Notes: generated by a model not told the origin, from the letters alone. A DNA stretch of 22,422 nucleotides from Treponema sp. (GCA_016293915.1 JAEDCY010000041.1:1-22422); one strand, 5' to 3'; positions 13,654-21,613 are shown, numbered from the stretch's first letter. Translations and numbers: made by a program.

Positions 13654-16086
13654 ATGGAATTTACACAAGAAACTATCGACGCACTTTCAGTTAATGAAGT
13701 GGAAATTATGAAAAAAATCGCGGAAGAGCTTAATATCCGCGTGCAGCAGGTGAGTGCTGTTATCAGCCTGGTTGAGGAAGGATGTACAATCCCATTCATC
13801 AGCCGTTACCGCAAGGAAAAGCATGACAATCTTGATGAGGTTCAGGTTCGCGACTGTGACCACCTCTATAAATCATATCATAACCTTGAAGACCGTCGCC
13901 TTGAAATTGTAAAAGGCATTTTTGCTCAGGGAAAACTTACTGAGACTTTGTACAATGCGGTTATGTCTGCTACTACAATGACTGCTTTGGAGGATTTGTG
14001 GGCTCCATTCAAGAAAAAGAAGAAGACCCGCGGTATGGTTGCCGCAGAAAAAGGCCTTGAGCCTCTGGCTGATTTTATTCTTGCAGACCATGATGATGGC
14101 GCGGTTGAAAAAGAGGCTGAAAAGTTTATTAAAATTGATAATGAGGACAGCGCGCTCAATGTTGAGTCAGCTGCAGACGCTCTTGCCGGAGCAAAAGACA
14201 TCATTGCAGAGCGCGTTTCCCAGGAAACTTCTAACCGCGAAGCTGTTCACGACCTTTATATGAGAACCGGTACAATCAAGACAAAGGGTATTGTTCCTGA
14301 GGGGCAGGATGCCTCAGTTGCAGAAAACACATCTACCTACAAAATGTACTGGGATTACTCAGAGCCTTTGAACGAGGTTAAGCCTCACCGCATTCTCGCA
14401 ATTAACCGCGGCGAGCGCGAAGGTGCCCTGGAAGTTACAATTGATGTTGATGTTGATGCCGCTATTGCTGATTTGCAGCGTCGCGCAGACATCCACAATA
14501 ACTATCATAAAGACGCTATTGAAGACGGAGTTGTGCGTCTTTTGTCTCCAGCTGTTGTTCGCGAAATCCGCAGTGACGAAGCAGACGAGGCCGATGTTCA
14601 CGGAATCGGTATTTTCAGCGAAAACCTCAAAAACCTTTTGATGACCCAGCCTATTAAGGGAAGCCGTGTTCTTGGTGTAGACCCTGGTATTCGTACCGGT
14701 ACAAAGTGTGCCGCCCTCGACGAAACAGGTAAGTACCTTGGCTACTTTAAGTTTTTCCAGGTTACAGACCCGGACGGCTCTTACAAAATGATTAACGACG
14801 CCATCGACAAGTACGACATTCAGGTTGTTGCAGTTGGAAACGGTACCGGAAGTCAGGAAGTTCAGGCAATCGTTAGCAAGGTTATCAGCGATAATTATAA
14901 TGATGTAGTTTACACAGTAGTTGATGAGTCTGGTGCTTCAGTTTACTCGGCAAGTGATATTGCCCGCGAAGAATTCCCTGATCTGGACCTTACAATCCGT
15001 GGTGCCATCAGCATGGGCCGCCGTCTGCAGGACCCACTCAGCGAACTCGTAAAAATCGACCCTAAGGCAATCGGTGTTGGCCTTTATCAGCACGATGTAA
15101 ATCAGAAAAAGCTTGCTGAACAGCTGGATGAAGTTGTAGGTTCGGTTGTAAATAACGTTGGGGTAAACCTCAATACGGCGTCGTACTCGCTTTTGAAGTA
15201 CGTTTCGGGCATCAATGCCACAACAGCAAAGAAAATTGTTGCCTACCGCGACCAGAACGGCAAAATCAAGAGTCGTGAAGACCTTAAAAACGTTCCGGGG
15301 CTTGGACCAAAGGCCTTTGAGCAGTGCGCCGGCTTCTTAAAGATTGCAGAAAGCTCTGACCCGCTGGACAATACCTGGGTTCACCCGGAAAATTATGACG
15401 CAGCCCGCGAAGTTCTTCCATATATTCAGAAGAAAGAAAAGGTTCCTGCAGACCTCATTAAAAAGCTTGCAGAAAAATATAACATCGGCGAAACAACAGT
15501 CCGCGACATTGTAGACGAGCTTCAGAAGCCAAACCGCGACCCTCGCGATGGCTATCCTGCTCCAATCATGCAGAAGGGCGTTTTGCAGTTCGAAGACCTC
15601 AAGGAAGGCATGAAGGTAACCGGAAAAATCAAAAACGTAGTAGATTTTGGTGCCTTTGTTGATATTGGATTGCATGAAACTGGTCTTGTTCACCTTAGTG
15701 AGCTTTCAGACAGCTTCGTAGAAAACCCTATGGACGTTGTAAAGGTAGGGGACGTTCACGAATTTACAATTATTGAACTGGACCGCGACCGCCGCCGTAT
15801 TGCCCTTTCCCTTAAGAGTGATGCCGCAAGTCGTGCCGGAACAGGGCAGAAGAGCAGTGTTCGCCGAGATAGTCCACGCGATGGCGCTTCAGGCAGTGGA
15901 AATGGCACAGGCCGCCGCGTAGTTGTTGTAAAGAAGCGAGCTGGAAACTCCAATAATGGTGGTTTCGACAAGCTCAACCACCGCGACGACAATCGAGATT
16001 CTCGCCGCAGCCAGTCTTACAACTCGGGCAGTGACGATGGAATGAGCTACAATCCGTTTGCAGCATTCTTCAATAATAAAAAATAA
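13654..16086 (+). CDS. tex: Tex-family S1 RNA-binding transcription accessory protein
   Basis: The 810-residue protein matches Tex, the bacterial relative of Spt6. Domains in order: N-terminal helical Tex core with CTIPFISRYRKEKHDNLDE (about 47-65); YqgF/RuvC-like domain beginning VLGVDPGIRTGTK (339-351); helix-hairpin-helix pair LLKYVSGINATTAKKIVAYR and NVPGLGPKAFEQC (about 510-565); S1 domain GMKVTGKIKNVVDFGAFVDIG and HLSEL (about 650-720), split here for reading; then a 90-residue Arg/Gly/Ser/Asn-rich tail. The tail contains GGFDKLNH, encoded by a family B repeat. The protein is longer than usual because of the tail. ATG 13654 has no ribosome binding site; Met19 (13708) with AAGTGG upstream is an alternative start. 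Confidence 0.95.
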   Translation: MEFTQETIDALSVNEVEIMKKIAEELNIRVQQVSAVISLVEEGCTIPFISRYRKEKHDNLDEVQVRDCDHLYKSYHNLEDRRLEIVKGIFAQGKLTETLYNAVMSATTMTALEDLWAPFKKKKKTRGMVAAEKGLEPLADFILADHDDGAVEKEAEKFIKIDNEDSALNVESAADALAGAKDIIAERVSQETSNREAVHDLYMRTGTIKTKGIVPEGQDASVAENTSTYKMYWDYSEPLNEVKPHRILAINRGEREGALEVTIDVDVDAAIADLQRRADIHNNYHKDAIEDGVVRLLSPAVVREIRSDEADEADVHGIGIFSENLKNLLMTQPIKGSRVLGVDPGIRTGTKCAALDETGKYLGYFKFFQVTDPDGSYKMINDAIDKYDIQVVAVGNGTGSQEVQAIVSKVISDNYNDVVYTVVDESGASVYSASDIAREEFPDLDLTIRGAISMGRRLQDPLSELVKIDPKAIGVGLYQHDVNQKKLAEQLDEVVGSVVNNVGVNLNTASYSLLKYVSGINATTAKKIVAYRDQNGKIKSREDLKNVPGLGPKAFEQCAGFLKIAESSDPLDNTWVHPENYDAAREVLPYIQKKEKVPADLIKKLAEKYNIGETTVRDIVDELQKPNRDPRDGYPAPIMQKGVLQFEDLKEGMKVTGKIKNVVDFGAFVDIGLHETGLVHLSELSDSFVENPMDVVKVGDVHEFTIIELDRDRRRIALSLKSDAASRAGTGQKSSVRRDSPRDGASGSGNGTGRRVVVVKKRAGNSNNGGFDKLNHRDDNRDSRRSQSYNSGSDDGMSYNPFAAFFNNKK
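15958..15982. repeat. Short family B repeat in the tex C-terminal tail
   Basis: GGTGGTTTCGACA followed by AGCTCAACCACC, 25 bp, a palindrome with a short centre. It is translated as GGFDKLNH within a disordered tail. The same element in the HD-domain gene (4731-4755) is read in another frame. Confidence 0.75.
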
Positions 16087-16103
16087 TTATTGTAACAAAA
16101 AAT

Positions 16104-16157
16104 TAACACGGAAGTGTTTAAAACCTTGAAGGTTTACTTTTAAAAACTTCCGTGTTA
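16104..16157. terminator. Long inverted repeat between tex and the lipoprotein gene
   Basis: Outer 12-bp arms TAACACGGAAGT and ACTTCCGTGTTA enclose a second stem, AAACCTT/GAAGGTTT-like. It lies 18 nt after the tex stop and could end tex transcripts, although no long T-run follows. The right arm abuts the TATAAT of the next promoter, so an operator role is also possible. Confidence 0.5.
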
Positions 16158-16161
16158 TAAT
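16133..16161 (+). promoter_or_regulatory. Predicted promoter of the lipoprotein/outer-membrane operon
   Basis: TTTACT (16133-16138), 17 nt, perfect TATAAT (16156-16161). The leader to the ATG at 16267 is about 100 nt, AT-rich, with AGGAGG at its end. Confidence 0.5.
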
Positions 16162-16266
16162 TCTTAGGATTTATTGATAATTTAGTTAATAATAAAAAAA
16201 AGTCCTTTCTAAAAAATTCCGAAAAAGTTAGAGAGTTTGATATCGTATGTTTTTAGGAGGTGTTTT

Positions 16267-17580
16267 ATGAAAAAAGCATCAGCTTTGTTGTCGCTGGTAA
16301 GCATATTCCTTCTTTTTTCTGGATGTTCCTGGGAAATGCCAGAGAAGGTTTCTGTTAAAACAAACGCCATTTATAATTTCTCATTTGGAGCTTTGGAAAA
16401 AAGTCTTGATGAAGAACTTGATTTTAAGACAATCCTTGCTACAGATAATGAAGATGTTAAAATCTATGATTATTTTCCACAAAAAAAAGATACTAAAGTT
16501 CAGCAGTTTCTAATTACAATGAAGGTTTTTGAAAAAGATCTTCACGAAATTGTTCAGGATAATGCTGTATTCAATGCTTTTCTTCAGAATTGTCCGGCAG
16601 GAGTTTCCATTAATCTTGATAGCCTTCCTGCAGGAATCCCACCACTGACTGTGTCTGGTTCAGAAAGTTTTGATTTTAACCCTACTACAATCTTGTCATC
16701 TGTAAAAGAATCAATGGGTGAAGAGTTTTCTTCAATTCAATTCTGCACAATTCCAGCTTATATCTATTGTTATACAGGTGGCGGGCTTTCTGCTGATGCA
16801 ACTTTGAAGATGTATTATGGAGATGAATCAAAAAATTCAATTTCTCCTGAGTATGATTGTTATATTGCTGGTAGTGCAATAGGAAAACAGAGCCTGGAAC
16901 AAACACTTCTTCCAGAATTAATAATAGAAGAAGATTCTTTAACTGTTGTTTCTGATCTTGCATTGGAAAAATCAACGGTGAATATGAATATTGCAGATTT
17001 CATGAATAATGCAATTAATGTTCCTCAGGAAACTTCACAGGCTTGTATCAACTATGATATTTCACTTAAGGGAGAGCTTACAAAAGAACAGCTTATGGGA
17101 AGCAATGCGAAGATTGTTGTATATGCAGTTCTTGCACTTCCAATTCAATTTAAAGTAACAGACGATATTTTTCTTGATATACGAAAATTTGTTCAGTCAG
17201 ATGAAACAGAAGAGGACAATTCAGACATTTTCGGGCGTACTGAAGCAACTGGATTGGCAGATAAGCAGCAATATATAGATGTTATAAGAAGTGCATCTTT
17301 GATTTATTCTACAGCAGCATTACCGTTTGTTGCAGAGCCTGGTATTATTTTCAGTATAGATATGATTGGGGATAATAGTTATAAGGATTATGTACTTGAA
17401 GGTGGAAATATAACACTAAATTATGATGATATACATAAGATGATAGATACATTTCCTCTGCGCCCTAATTTACAGATAACTATACAGAAAGATTCAGTTT
17501 TTTCAGTACCTAGAAACAGAACCTTTAATATGAGTTTGATGATAAATCTTATTACAGACGGTACTATTAAATTATTTTAG
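16267..17580 (+). CDS. Lipoprotein of unknown function
   Basis: The product is 437 residues from ATG 16267, chosen for the strong AGGAGG 6 nt upstream; an upstream in-frame extension lacks any such signal. Seen: a lipoprotein signal peptide MKKASALLSLVSIFLLFSGC with lipobox Cys20. The mature part is acidic and beta-rich in appearance, with few cysteines, repeated INLD/MNIADF-like strands and no motif I recognise. It should be anchored to the periplasmic or outer face of a membrane. The next gene, a probable outer-membrane barrel, starts 12 nt after the stop, with its ribosome binding site immediately behind the TAG. This points to a joint role at the cell envelope. The function is not assigned. 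Confidence 0.75.
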   Translation: MKKASALLSLVSIFLLFSGCSWEMPEKVSVKTNAIYNFSFGALEKSLDEELDFKTILATDNEDVKIYDYFPQKKDTKVQQFLITMKVFEKDLHEIVQDNAVFNAFLQNCPAGVSINLDSLPAGIPPLTVSGSESFDFNPTTILSSVKESMGEEFSSIQFCTIPAYIYCYTGGGLSADATLKMYYGDESKNSISPEYDCYIAGSAIGKQSLEQTLLPELIIEEDSLTVVSDLALEKSTVNMNIADFMNNAINVPQETSQACINYDISLKGELTKEQLMGSNAKIVVYAVLALPIQFKVTDDIFLDIRKFVQSDETEEDNSDIFGRTEATGLADKQQYIDVIRSASLIYSTAALPFVAEPGIIFSIDMIGDNSYKDYVLEGGNITLNYDDIHKMIDTFPLRPNLQITIQKDSVFSVPRNRTFNMSLMINLITDGTIKLF

Positions 17581-17592
17581 GGAGGCGTGTTT

Positions 17593-18804
17593 ATGAAAAA
17601 GCTTGTATTTTTACTGATATTTGTATGTTTAAGCCTGTCTGTTTTTGCAGAAAACTTTTTTTCAAAAAACCGTTTTCTTGAAGTAAAGATTGGTGCAGAT
17701 GCAGGAATTTCAAATAATCTTTTTTCAGCTAATGAATTCATGAAAAAGGAGCTTGTTATTGATTTGCATAAGCTTGCTGAAGAATGTCCGGATACTGGTA
17801 TCAGTATTCTTGCAAATGCAAGTCCTTCGCTTGAAATGAATTTAAATATTAAAAGTCTTTCTCTTGGATTTTCAACTGGTGTAGATTTTTTTCAGCGCAT
17901 GGATATCAATAAGAGCCTTATTGATTTTCTTGGATTCGGGAATAATATAGGTCAACCTCTAATTGCAGAAATAAAGGAAAATGCTGAAATATTTACATAT
18001 GTTCAGGCAAATGTTGGTTTTAACTTCAAAAAATTCAGACTTCATGTAAAACCGACAGTATTCATTCCTGTTCTTACAATCAATAATAGTGGTGGATCCG
18101 TTGTTTTTACAAATGAAGCAGATGGTACTATGAAGATCCACTCAGATTTGAATATGGCAGTTTATACCACTCTTGATTTGACAATGAAAGATGGTAAGAT
18201 TGCGGTAAATACTGCAGCTTTAGAGAATACCCTGTATGCAGGATATGGCTTTGACCTTGCCGGTTCTCTTAGTTTTCCATTTACTGAAACATTTTGTATT
18301 GGTGCAGACGCACGAGTGCCAATTATTCCAGGTCGCTTAAACAAGAAATATTCAATTACTTCAAGTTTTGCCTTTGAATCGACAATACTCGAAATAGGAA
18401 ACAAAGAATTTCAGTTCGCAGATCCAAAAGTTGACAGAGGAATTGAAGAAGAGGTTTGGATTAATCGTCCTATCAAGTTTTTTGCTTATGTAGACACAAA
18501 GCTTTTTGGAAAGTTGATTGAACTTAATGCAGGAGCTGGTTTTGGAATTCGAAAACCATTTACAGAAGCTTCTCTTTTCTATATGGAATATCAGCTTGGA
18601 GCTACACTCAACTTGTTTTCTATCTTAAAAGTAGGGCTTTTTACACAATACATGGACCAGGTATTTGCTCATGGTCTAGGAATGACAGTTAATGTCAGAT
18701 TTGTTCAGCTTGATGTGGGAGCAACAGTTCAGTCAGCCAGCTTTAAAAAGAGTTTTGTTGGAGCTGGAGCAGGCGCCTATGCCTACGTAACTGTAGGATT
18801 CTAA
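17593..18804 (+). CDS. Probable outer-membrane beta-barrel protein
   Basis: The product is 403 residues from ATG 17593, 7 nt after GGGAGG; the GTG 6 nt upstream is less likely. Seen: a Sec signal peptide (1-19, cleavage after SVFA); alternating hydrophobic/polar strands throughout, e.g. LNIKSLSLGFSTGVDF, FAYVDTKLFGKLIELNAGAG and LKVGLFTQYMDQVF; and a final strand AGAYAYVTVGF ending in Phe, the usual outer-membrane insertion signal. No named family is certain. It forms an operon with the upstream lipoprotein and is followed by tandem terminators. It could be a porin or a structural barrel. Confidence 0.7.
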   Translation: MKKLVFLLIFVCLSLSVFAENFFSKNRFLEVKIGADAGISNNLFSANEFMKKELVIDLHKLAEECPDTGISILANASPSLEMNLNIKSLSLGFSTGVDFFQRMDINKSLIDFLGFGNNIGQPLIAEIKENAEIFTYVQANVGFNFKKFRLHVKPTVFIPVLTINNSGGSVVFTNEADGTMKIHSDLNMAVYTTLDLTMKDGKIAVNTAALENTLYAGYGFDLAGSLSFPFTETFCIGADARVPIIPGRLNKKYSITSSFAFESTILEIGNKEFQFADPKVDRGIEEEVWINRPIKFFAYVDTKLFGKLIELNAGAGFGIRKPFTEASLFYMEYQLGATLNLFSILKVGLFTQYMDQVFAHGLGMTVNVRFVQLDVGATVQSASFKKSFVGAGAGAYAYVTVGF

Positions 18805-18843
18805 ATGCATAGGCGGCTCGCTAGTTTCGCCGCTTGAGGCATT
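18804..18843. repeat. Imperfect hairpin after the outer-membrane gene
   Basis: Outer AATGC/GCATT and inner GCGGC/GCCGC stems straddle the stop codon. It may help end transcription or be a further palindromic element. Confidence 0.35.
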
Positions 18844-18859
18844 ATCATGATGAAACTAA

Positions 18860-18887
18860 AAAGAGTTGCTGTTGCAACTCTTTTTTT
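18860..18887 (+). terminator. Rho-independent terminator
   Basis: A 10-bp stem AAAGAGTTGC/GCAACTCTTT, loop TGTT and a T-run. A second, weaker hairpin TAGCC/GGCTA with seven T follows at 18904-18927. Confidence 0.85.
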
Positions 18888-18903
18888 AACGTTTCTTCGA
18901 TTT

Positions 18904-18927
18904 TAGCCTTGTTTGGGCTATTTTTTT
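18904..18927 (+). terminator. Second, weaker terminator
   Basis: A 5-bp stem TAGCC/GGCTA with a 7-nt loop followed by seven T, 17 nt after the first terminator. Confidence 0.45.
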
Positions 18928-18976
18928 GCTCCGAGTCCAACCTTAGAATCTTCGACATTTAGAATCCTTTGTGTCA

Positions 18977-19005
18977 TTGACTCAAATCCCCCCATATTAT
19001 AAAAT
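18977..19005 (+). promoter_or_regulatory. Predicted promoter of nfnA
   Basis: TTGACT (18977-18982) with TAAAAT at 17 nt spacing (19000-19005), or TATAAA at 15 nt. The start codon at 19038 has AGAGGA 6 nt upstream. Confidence 0.5.
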
Positions 19006-19037
19006 AATTTACTTATATTTATTTTAGAGGACTGAAG

Positions 19038-19883
19038 ATGTTTAAAATTATTGAAAAAAAACAGCTTTCTGCCGGTGTATTTTATATGAAGGTTACTGCT
19101 CCTGAAATTGCACGCAACCGCAAGGCAGGACAGTTTGTTATCGTTCAGGTTGATCTGGACTTTGGTGAGCGCATTCCGCTTACAATTGCTGATGCAAATG
19201 CCGAAGAGGGCTGGATTGCTCTCGTTTTCCAGGCTGTTGGTGCATCTACTTTGAAACTTTCTTTGAAAGAGGCTGGTGAAGAACTTCCTGCTGTGCTCGG
19301 TCCTCTTGGTAATCCATCTAAAATCGAAAAATATGACCGCCCTGTACTTGTTGTTGGTGGTGGTTTTGGCGTTGCTCCATGTTACCCAATCGTTCAGGCT
19401 CACAAGGCTATTGGTAACAAGGTAATCATGGTTATTTGTGCACGTAATAAAGATCTTCTTATTTATGTTGATGAAATGAAGGCTCTTGCAGACGAAGTTA
19501 TCATTATGACTGATGATGGTTCTGCCGGCCGCCAGGGTGTATCAACTGTTCCTGTAAAGGAAATGTGTGAAAGCCAGTGCCCTCCTGCTGAGGTTATTGC
19601 AATCGGCCCTCCAATCATGATGAAGTTCTGTGCCGCTACAACTAAGGAGTACGGCGTTAAGACTACAGTTTCTTTGAACACAATTATGATTGACGGAACC
19701 GGAATGTGCGGTGGCTGTCGTGTATCTGTTGGCGGAGAAACAAAGTTCGTTTGTGTAGACGGCCCTGAGTTCGATGCTCACATTGTAGACTGGGACAACA
19801 TGATGATGCGTATGAAGTCTTTCAAGCCACGCGAGCAGGAAGATTTCCACAAGTGCAAGATTGGTTTAGGTATTGAGAAGTAG
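19038..19883 (+). CDS. nfnA: NADH-dependent ferredoxin:NADP+ oxidoreductase subunit A (sulfide dehydrogenase beta-like)
   Basis: The 281-residue flavoprotein is of the ferredoxin-NADP reductase fold. With the next gene's product it should form NfnAB, the cytoplasmic electron-bifurcating complex that links NADH, NADPH and ferredoxin. Seen: RIPLTI (45-50) for FAD; VLVVGGGFGVAPCYPI (103-118) for the NAD(H) site; IGPPIMMKF (189-197); and the [2Fe-2S] loop MCGGC...VCVDGPEFDAH with Cys224, Cys227 and Cys239. The length is normal. It has its own promoter and ribosome binding site. A family B repeat array separates it from nfnB, but the two are co-oriented and likely co-transcribed. Biosynthetic direction versus NADPH supply cannot be told here. 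Confidence 0.93.
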   Translation: MFKIIEKKQLSAGVFYMKVTAPEIARNRKAGQFVIVQVDLDFGERIPLTIADANAEEGWIALVFQAVGASTLKLSLKEAGEELPAVLGPLGNPSKIEKYDRPVLVVGGGFGVAPCYPIVQAHKAIGNKVIMVICARNKDLLIYVDEMKALADEVIIMTDDGSAGRQGVSTVPVKEMCESQCPPAEVIAIGPPIMMKFCAATTKEYGVKTTVSLNTIMIDGTGMCGGCRVSVGGETKFVCVDGPEFDAHIVDWDNMMMRMKSFKPREQEDFHKCKIGLGIEK

Positions 19884-19889
19884 ACGTCC

Positions 19890-20027
19890 GGTGGTTTCGA
19901 TACACCGCTTCGCGGCACTCAACCACCGGTGATTGAGTAGTCCGTGACACTTGACCACCGGTGATTGAGTAGTCCGTGACACTTGACCACCGGTGATTGA
20001 GTAGGCCGAAGGCCGTATCGAAATCAT
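19890..20027. repeat. Family B repeat array between nfnA and nfnB
   Basis: A full unit, 19890-19927, has outer GGTGGTT/AACCACC arms and inner CCGC/GCGG. A 32-bp unit (starting ACCACCGGTGATTGAG) then occurs twice in perfect tandem (19922-19953, 19954-19985), and a third partial copy closes as a full unit with GGCC/GGCC inner stem and TATCGAAATCATC end. There are no unique spacers, so it is not a CRISPR. Confidence 0.85.
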
Positions 20028-20042
20028 CATCAGGAGATTATT

Positions 20043-21515
20043 ATGATTAACGTACAAGAAGAATTAAATAAAATTAATGAATTGATTAAGGCTAACGGCA
20101 AGCTCACTGTTAAAGACCGCAATGCCATTCCTCAGATGGAAATGCCTACTCTTGAACCAAAGGCTCGTGCCCGCCAGATGGACGAGGTTGCCCTTGGTTT
20201 CAGCAAGGAACAGGCTATCGTAGAAGCCAACCGCTGTCTTCAGTGTGCAAAACCTTTCTGTATGGAAGGCTGCCCTGTAAACATTGATATTCCGGGCTTT
20301 ATCCGCGAAATCGCTAACGAAAACTTTAAGGCCGCTGTTGATACAATCAAAAAGACAAGCCTTCTGCCTGCAATTTGTGGTCGTGTTTGTCCTCAGGAAA
20401 AGCAGTGCCAGGGTAAGTGTACTGTAGGTAAGGTTTGGAAAAACCCTGAAAAGGCTGTTTCTATTGGCCGTCTGGAGCGCTTTGTTGCAGACTGGGAACG
20501 CGAAAACAATCAGGTAACAATGCCTGAGGTTGCACCTGCTACAGGAAAGAAGGTTGCAGTTATAGGTTCAGGTCCTGCAGGCCTTACAGTTGCTGCTGAC
20601 TGTGCACGTGCCGGTCACGAAGTAACAGTTTTCGAAGCCTTCCACAAGTGTGGTGGTGTAATGATGTACGGTATTCCTGAATTCCGTCTTCCAAAGAAAA
20701 TCGTTCAGGACGAAATTGAAAATCTTAAGAAAATCGGCGTAAAGTTTGAAACAAACTTCCTTGTTGGCCGAACAGATACACTGGATCAGCTCCTTTCAGA
20801 AAAGGGCTTTGATGCCGCTTTCGTAGGAACTGGCGCAGGTCTTCCAAAGTTCTTAAACATCCCTGGAGAAAACCTTATTGGTGTATTCTCTGCTAACGAA
20901 TATCTTACACGTGCAAACCTCATGAAAGGTTACGATAAGGATCATGCTGCAACTCCAATTTACGAAGCAAAGCACGTAGTAGTTTGTGGTGCCGGAAACG
21001 TTGCAATGGATGCAGCCCGCATGGCCTTCCGCCTTGGAGCAGAAACAGTTGATGTCGTTTACCGCCGTACAAGAAACGAAATGCCGGCCCGTCTCGAAGA
21101 GATTGGCCACGCAGAAGAAGAAGGCGTAAACTTCCGCTTCCTCGAAAACCCTGTAGAAGTACTCGGTAACGAAGAAGGCAAGGTTGTTGGCGTACGCTGT
21201 CTCAGCTATGAACTCGGTGAACCAGACGAATCTGGACGACGTTCTCCAGTGCCAATCCCAGGTTCAGAGCACGACGTTCCATGTGACGCAATGATTGTTG
21301 CCCTCGGAAACGGTTCAAACCCACTCCTCGTAAGCACAACCCCAGGCCTCGACGCCGACAAGCGCGGCCACATCCTCGTAGACGAAAAGCAGGCCACCCA
21401 CCACGCAAAGGTATGGGCCGGCGGCGACATCGTCCTCGGTGCAGCTACAGTAATCCTCGCTATGGGTGAAGGACGTAAAGCTGCTGCGGGTATTAACGAG
21501 TATCTGGCTAAGTAG
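20043..21515 (+). CDS. nfnB: NADPH-binding iron-sulfur flavoprotein subunit B of NfnAB (GltD-like)
   Basis: This 490-residue partner of NfnA is related to the glutamate synthase small subunit. Seen: the N-terminal double [4Fe-4S] domain with Cys65, 68, 73, 77 and Cys112, 116, 122, 126; the FAD site VAVIGSGPAGLTVA (171-184); the NAD(P)H site HVVVCGAGNVAMDAAR (311-326) followed by VVYRRTRNEMPA; and the closing FAD motif WAGGDIVLGAATVILAMGEG, exactly the family's end. CAGGAG lies 6 nt before the ATG, directly after the family B array. GltD itself is the main alternative, but the adjacent nfnA and the absence of a glutamate synthase large subunit favour NfnB. Confidence 0.93.
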   Translation: MINVQEELNKINELIKANGKLTVKDRNAIPQMEMPTLEPKARARQMDEVALGFSKEQAIVEANRCLQCAKPFCMEGCPVNIDIPGFIREIANENFKAAVDTIKKTSLLPAICGRVCPQEKQCQGKCTVGKVWKNPEKAVSIGRLERFVADWERENNQVTMPEVAPATGKKVAVIGSGPAGLTVAADCARAGHEVTVFEAFHKCGGVMMYGIPEFRLPKKIVQDEIENLKKIGVKFETNFLVGRTDTLDQLLSEKGFDAAFVGTGAGLPKFLNIPGENLIGVFSANEYLTRANLMKGYDKDHAATPIYEAKHVVVCGAGNVAMDAARMAFRLGAETVDVVYRRTRNEMPARLEEIGHAEEEGVNFRFLENPVEVLGNEEGKVVGVRCLSYELGEPDESGRRSPVPIPGSEHDVPCDAMIVALGNGSNPLLVSTTPGLDADKRGHILVDEKQATHHAKVWAGGDIVLGAATVILAMGEGRKAAAGINEYLAK

Positions 21516-21517
21516 AA

Positions 21518-21535
21518 TATCGGGCTTGCCCGATA
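21518..21535. repeat. Short perfect hairpin after nfnB
   Basis: TATCGGGC, TT, GCCCGATA: an 8-bp stem 2 nt after the nfnB stop. There is no T-run. It may stall or protect the transcript end. Confidence 0.5.
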
Positions 21536-21542
21536 ATGACAT

Positions 21543-21568
21543 GTCATCCTGAAATTGTTTCAGGATCT
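21543..21568. repeat. Family A repeat, single hairpin
   Basis: GTCATCCTGAAATTG then TTTCAGGATCT: TCCTG/CAGGA arms, fully paired, with one base change in the core. Confidence 0.8.
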
Positions 21569-21576
21569 ATAAATAC

Positions 21577-21613
21577 GGTGGTTGAGTAGCCCGAAGGGCT
21601 TATCGAAACCATC
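21577..21613. repeat. Family B repeat
   Basis: GGTGGTTGAGTA, inner GCCCGAAGGGC, then TATCGAAACCATC. A single unit. Confidence 0.85.

Noticed and set aside
16237..16266. Earlier start for the lipoprotein gene
   Set aside because: The AGGAGG lies inside this extension and the lipoprotein signal peptide begins at ATG 16267.
19890..20027. CRISPR-like tandem repeats
   Set aside because: The 32-bp units are directly adjacent with no unique spacers and belong to the dispersed family B; no cas gene is in the window.
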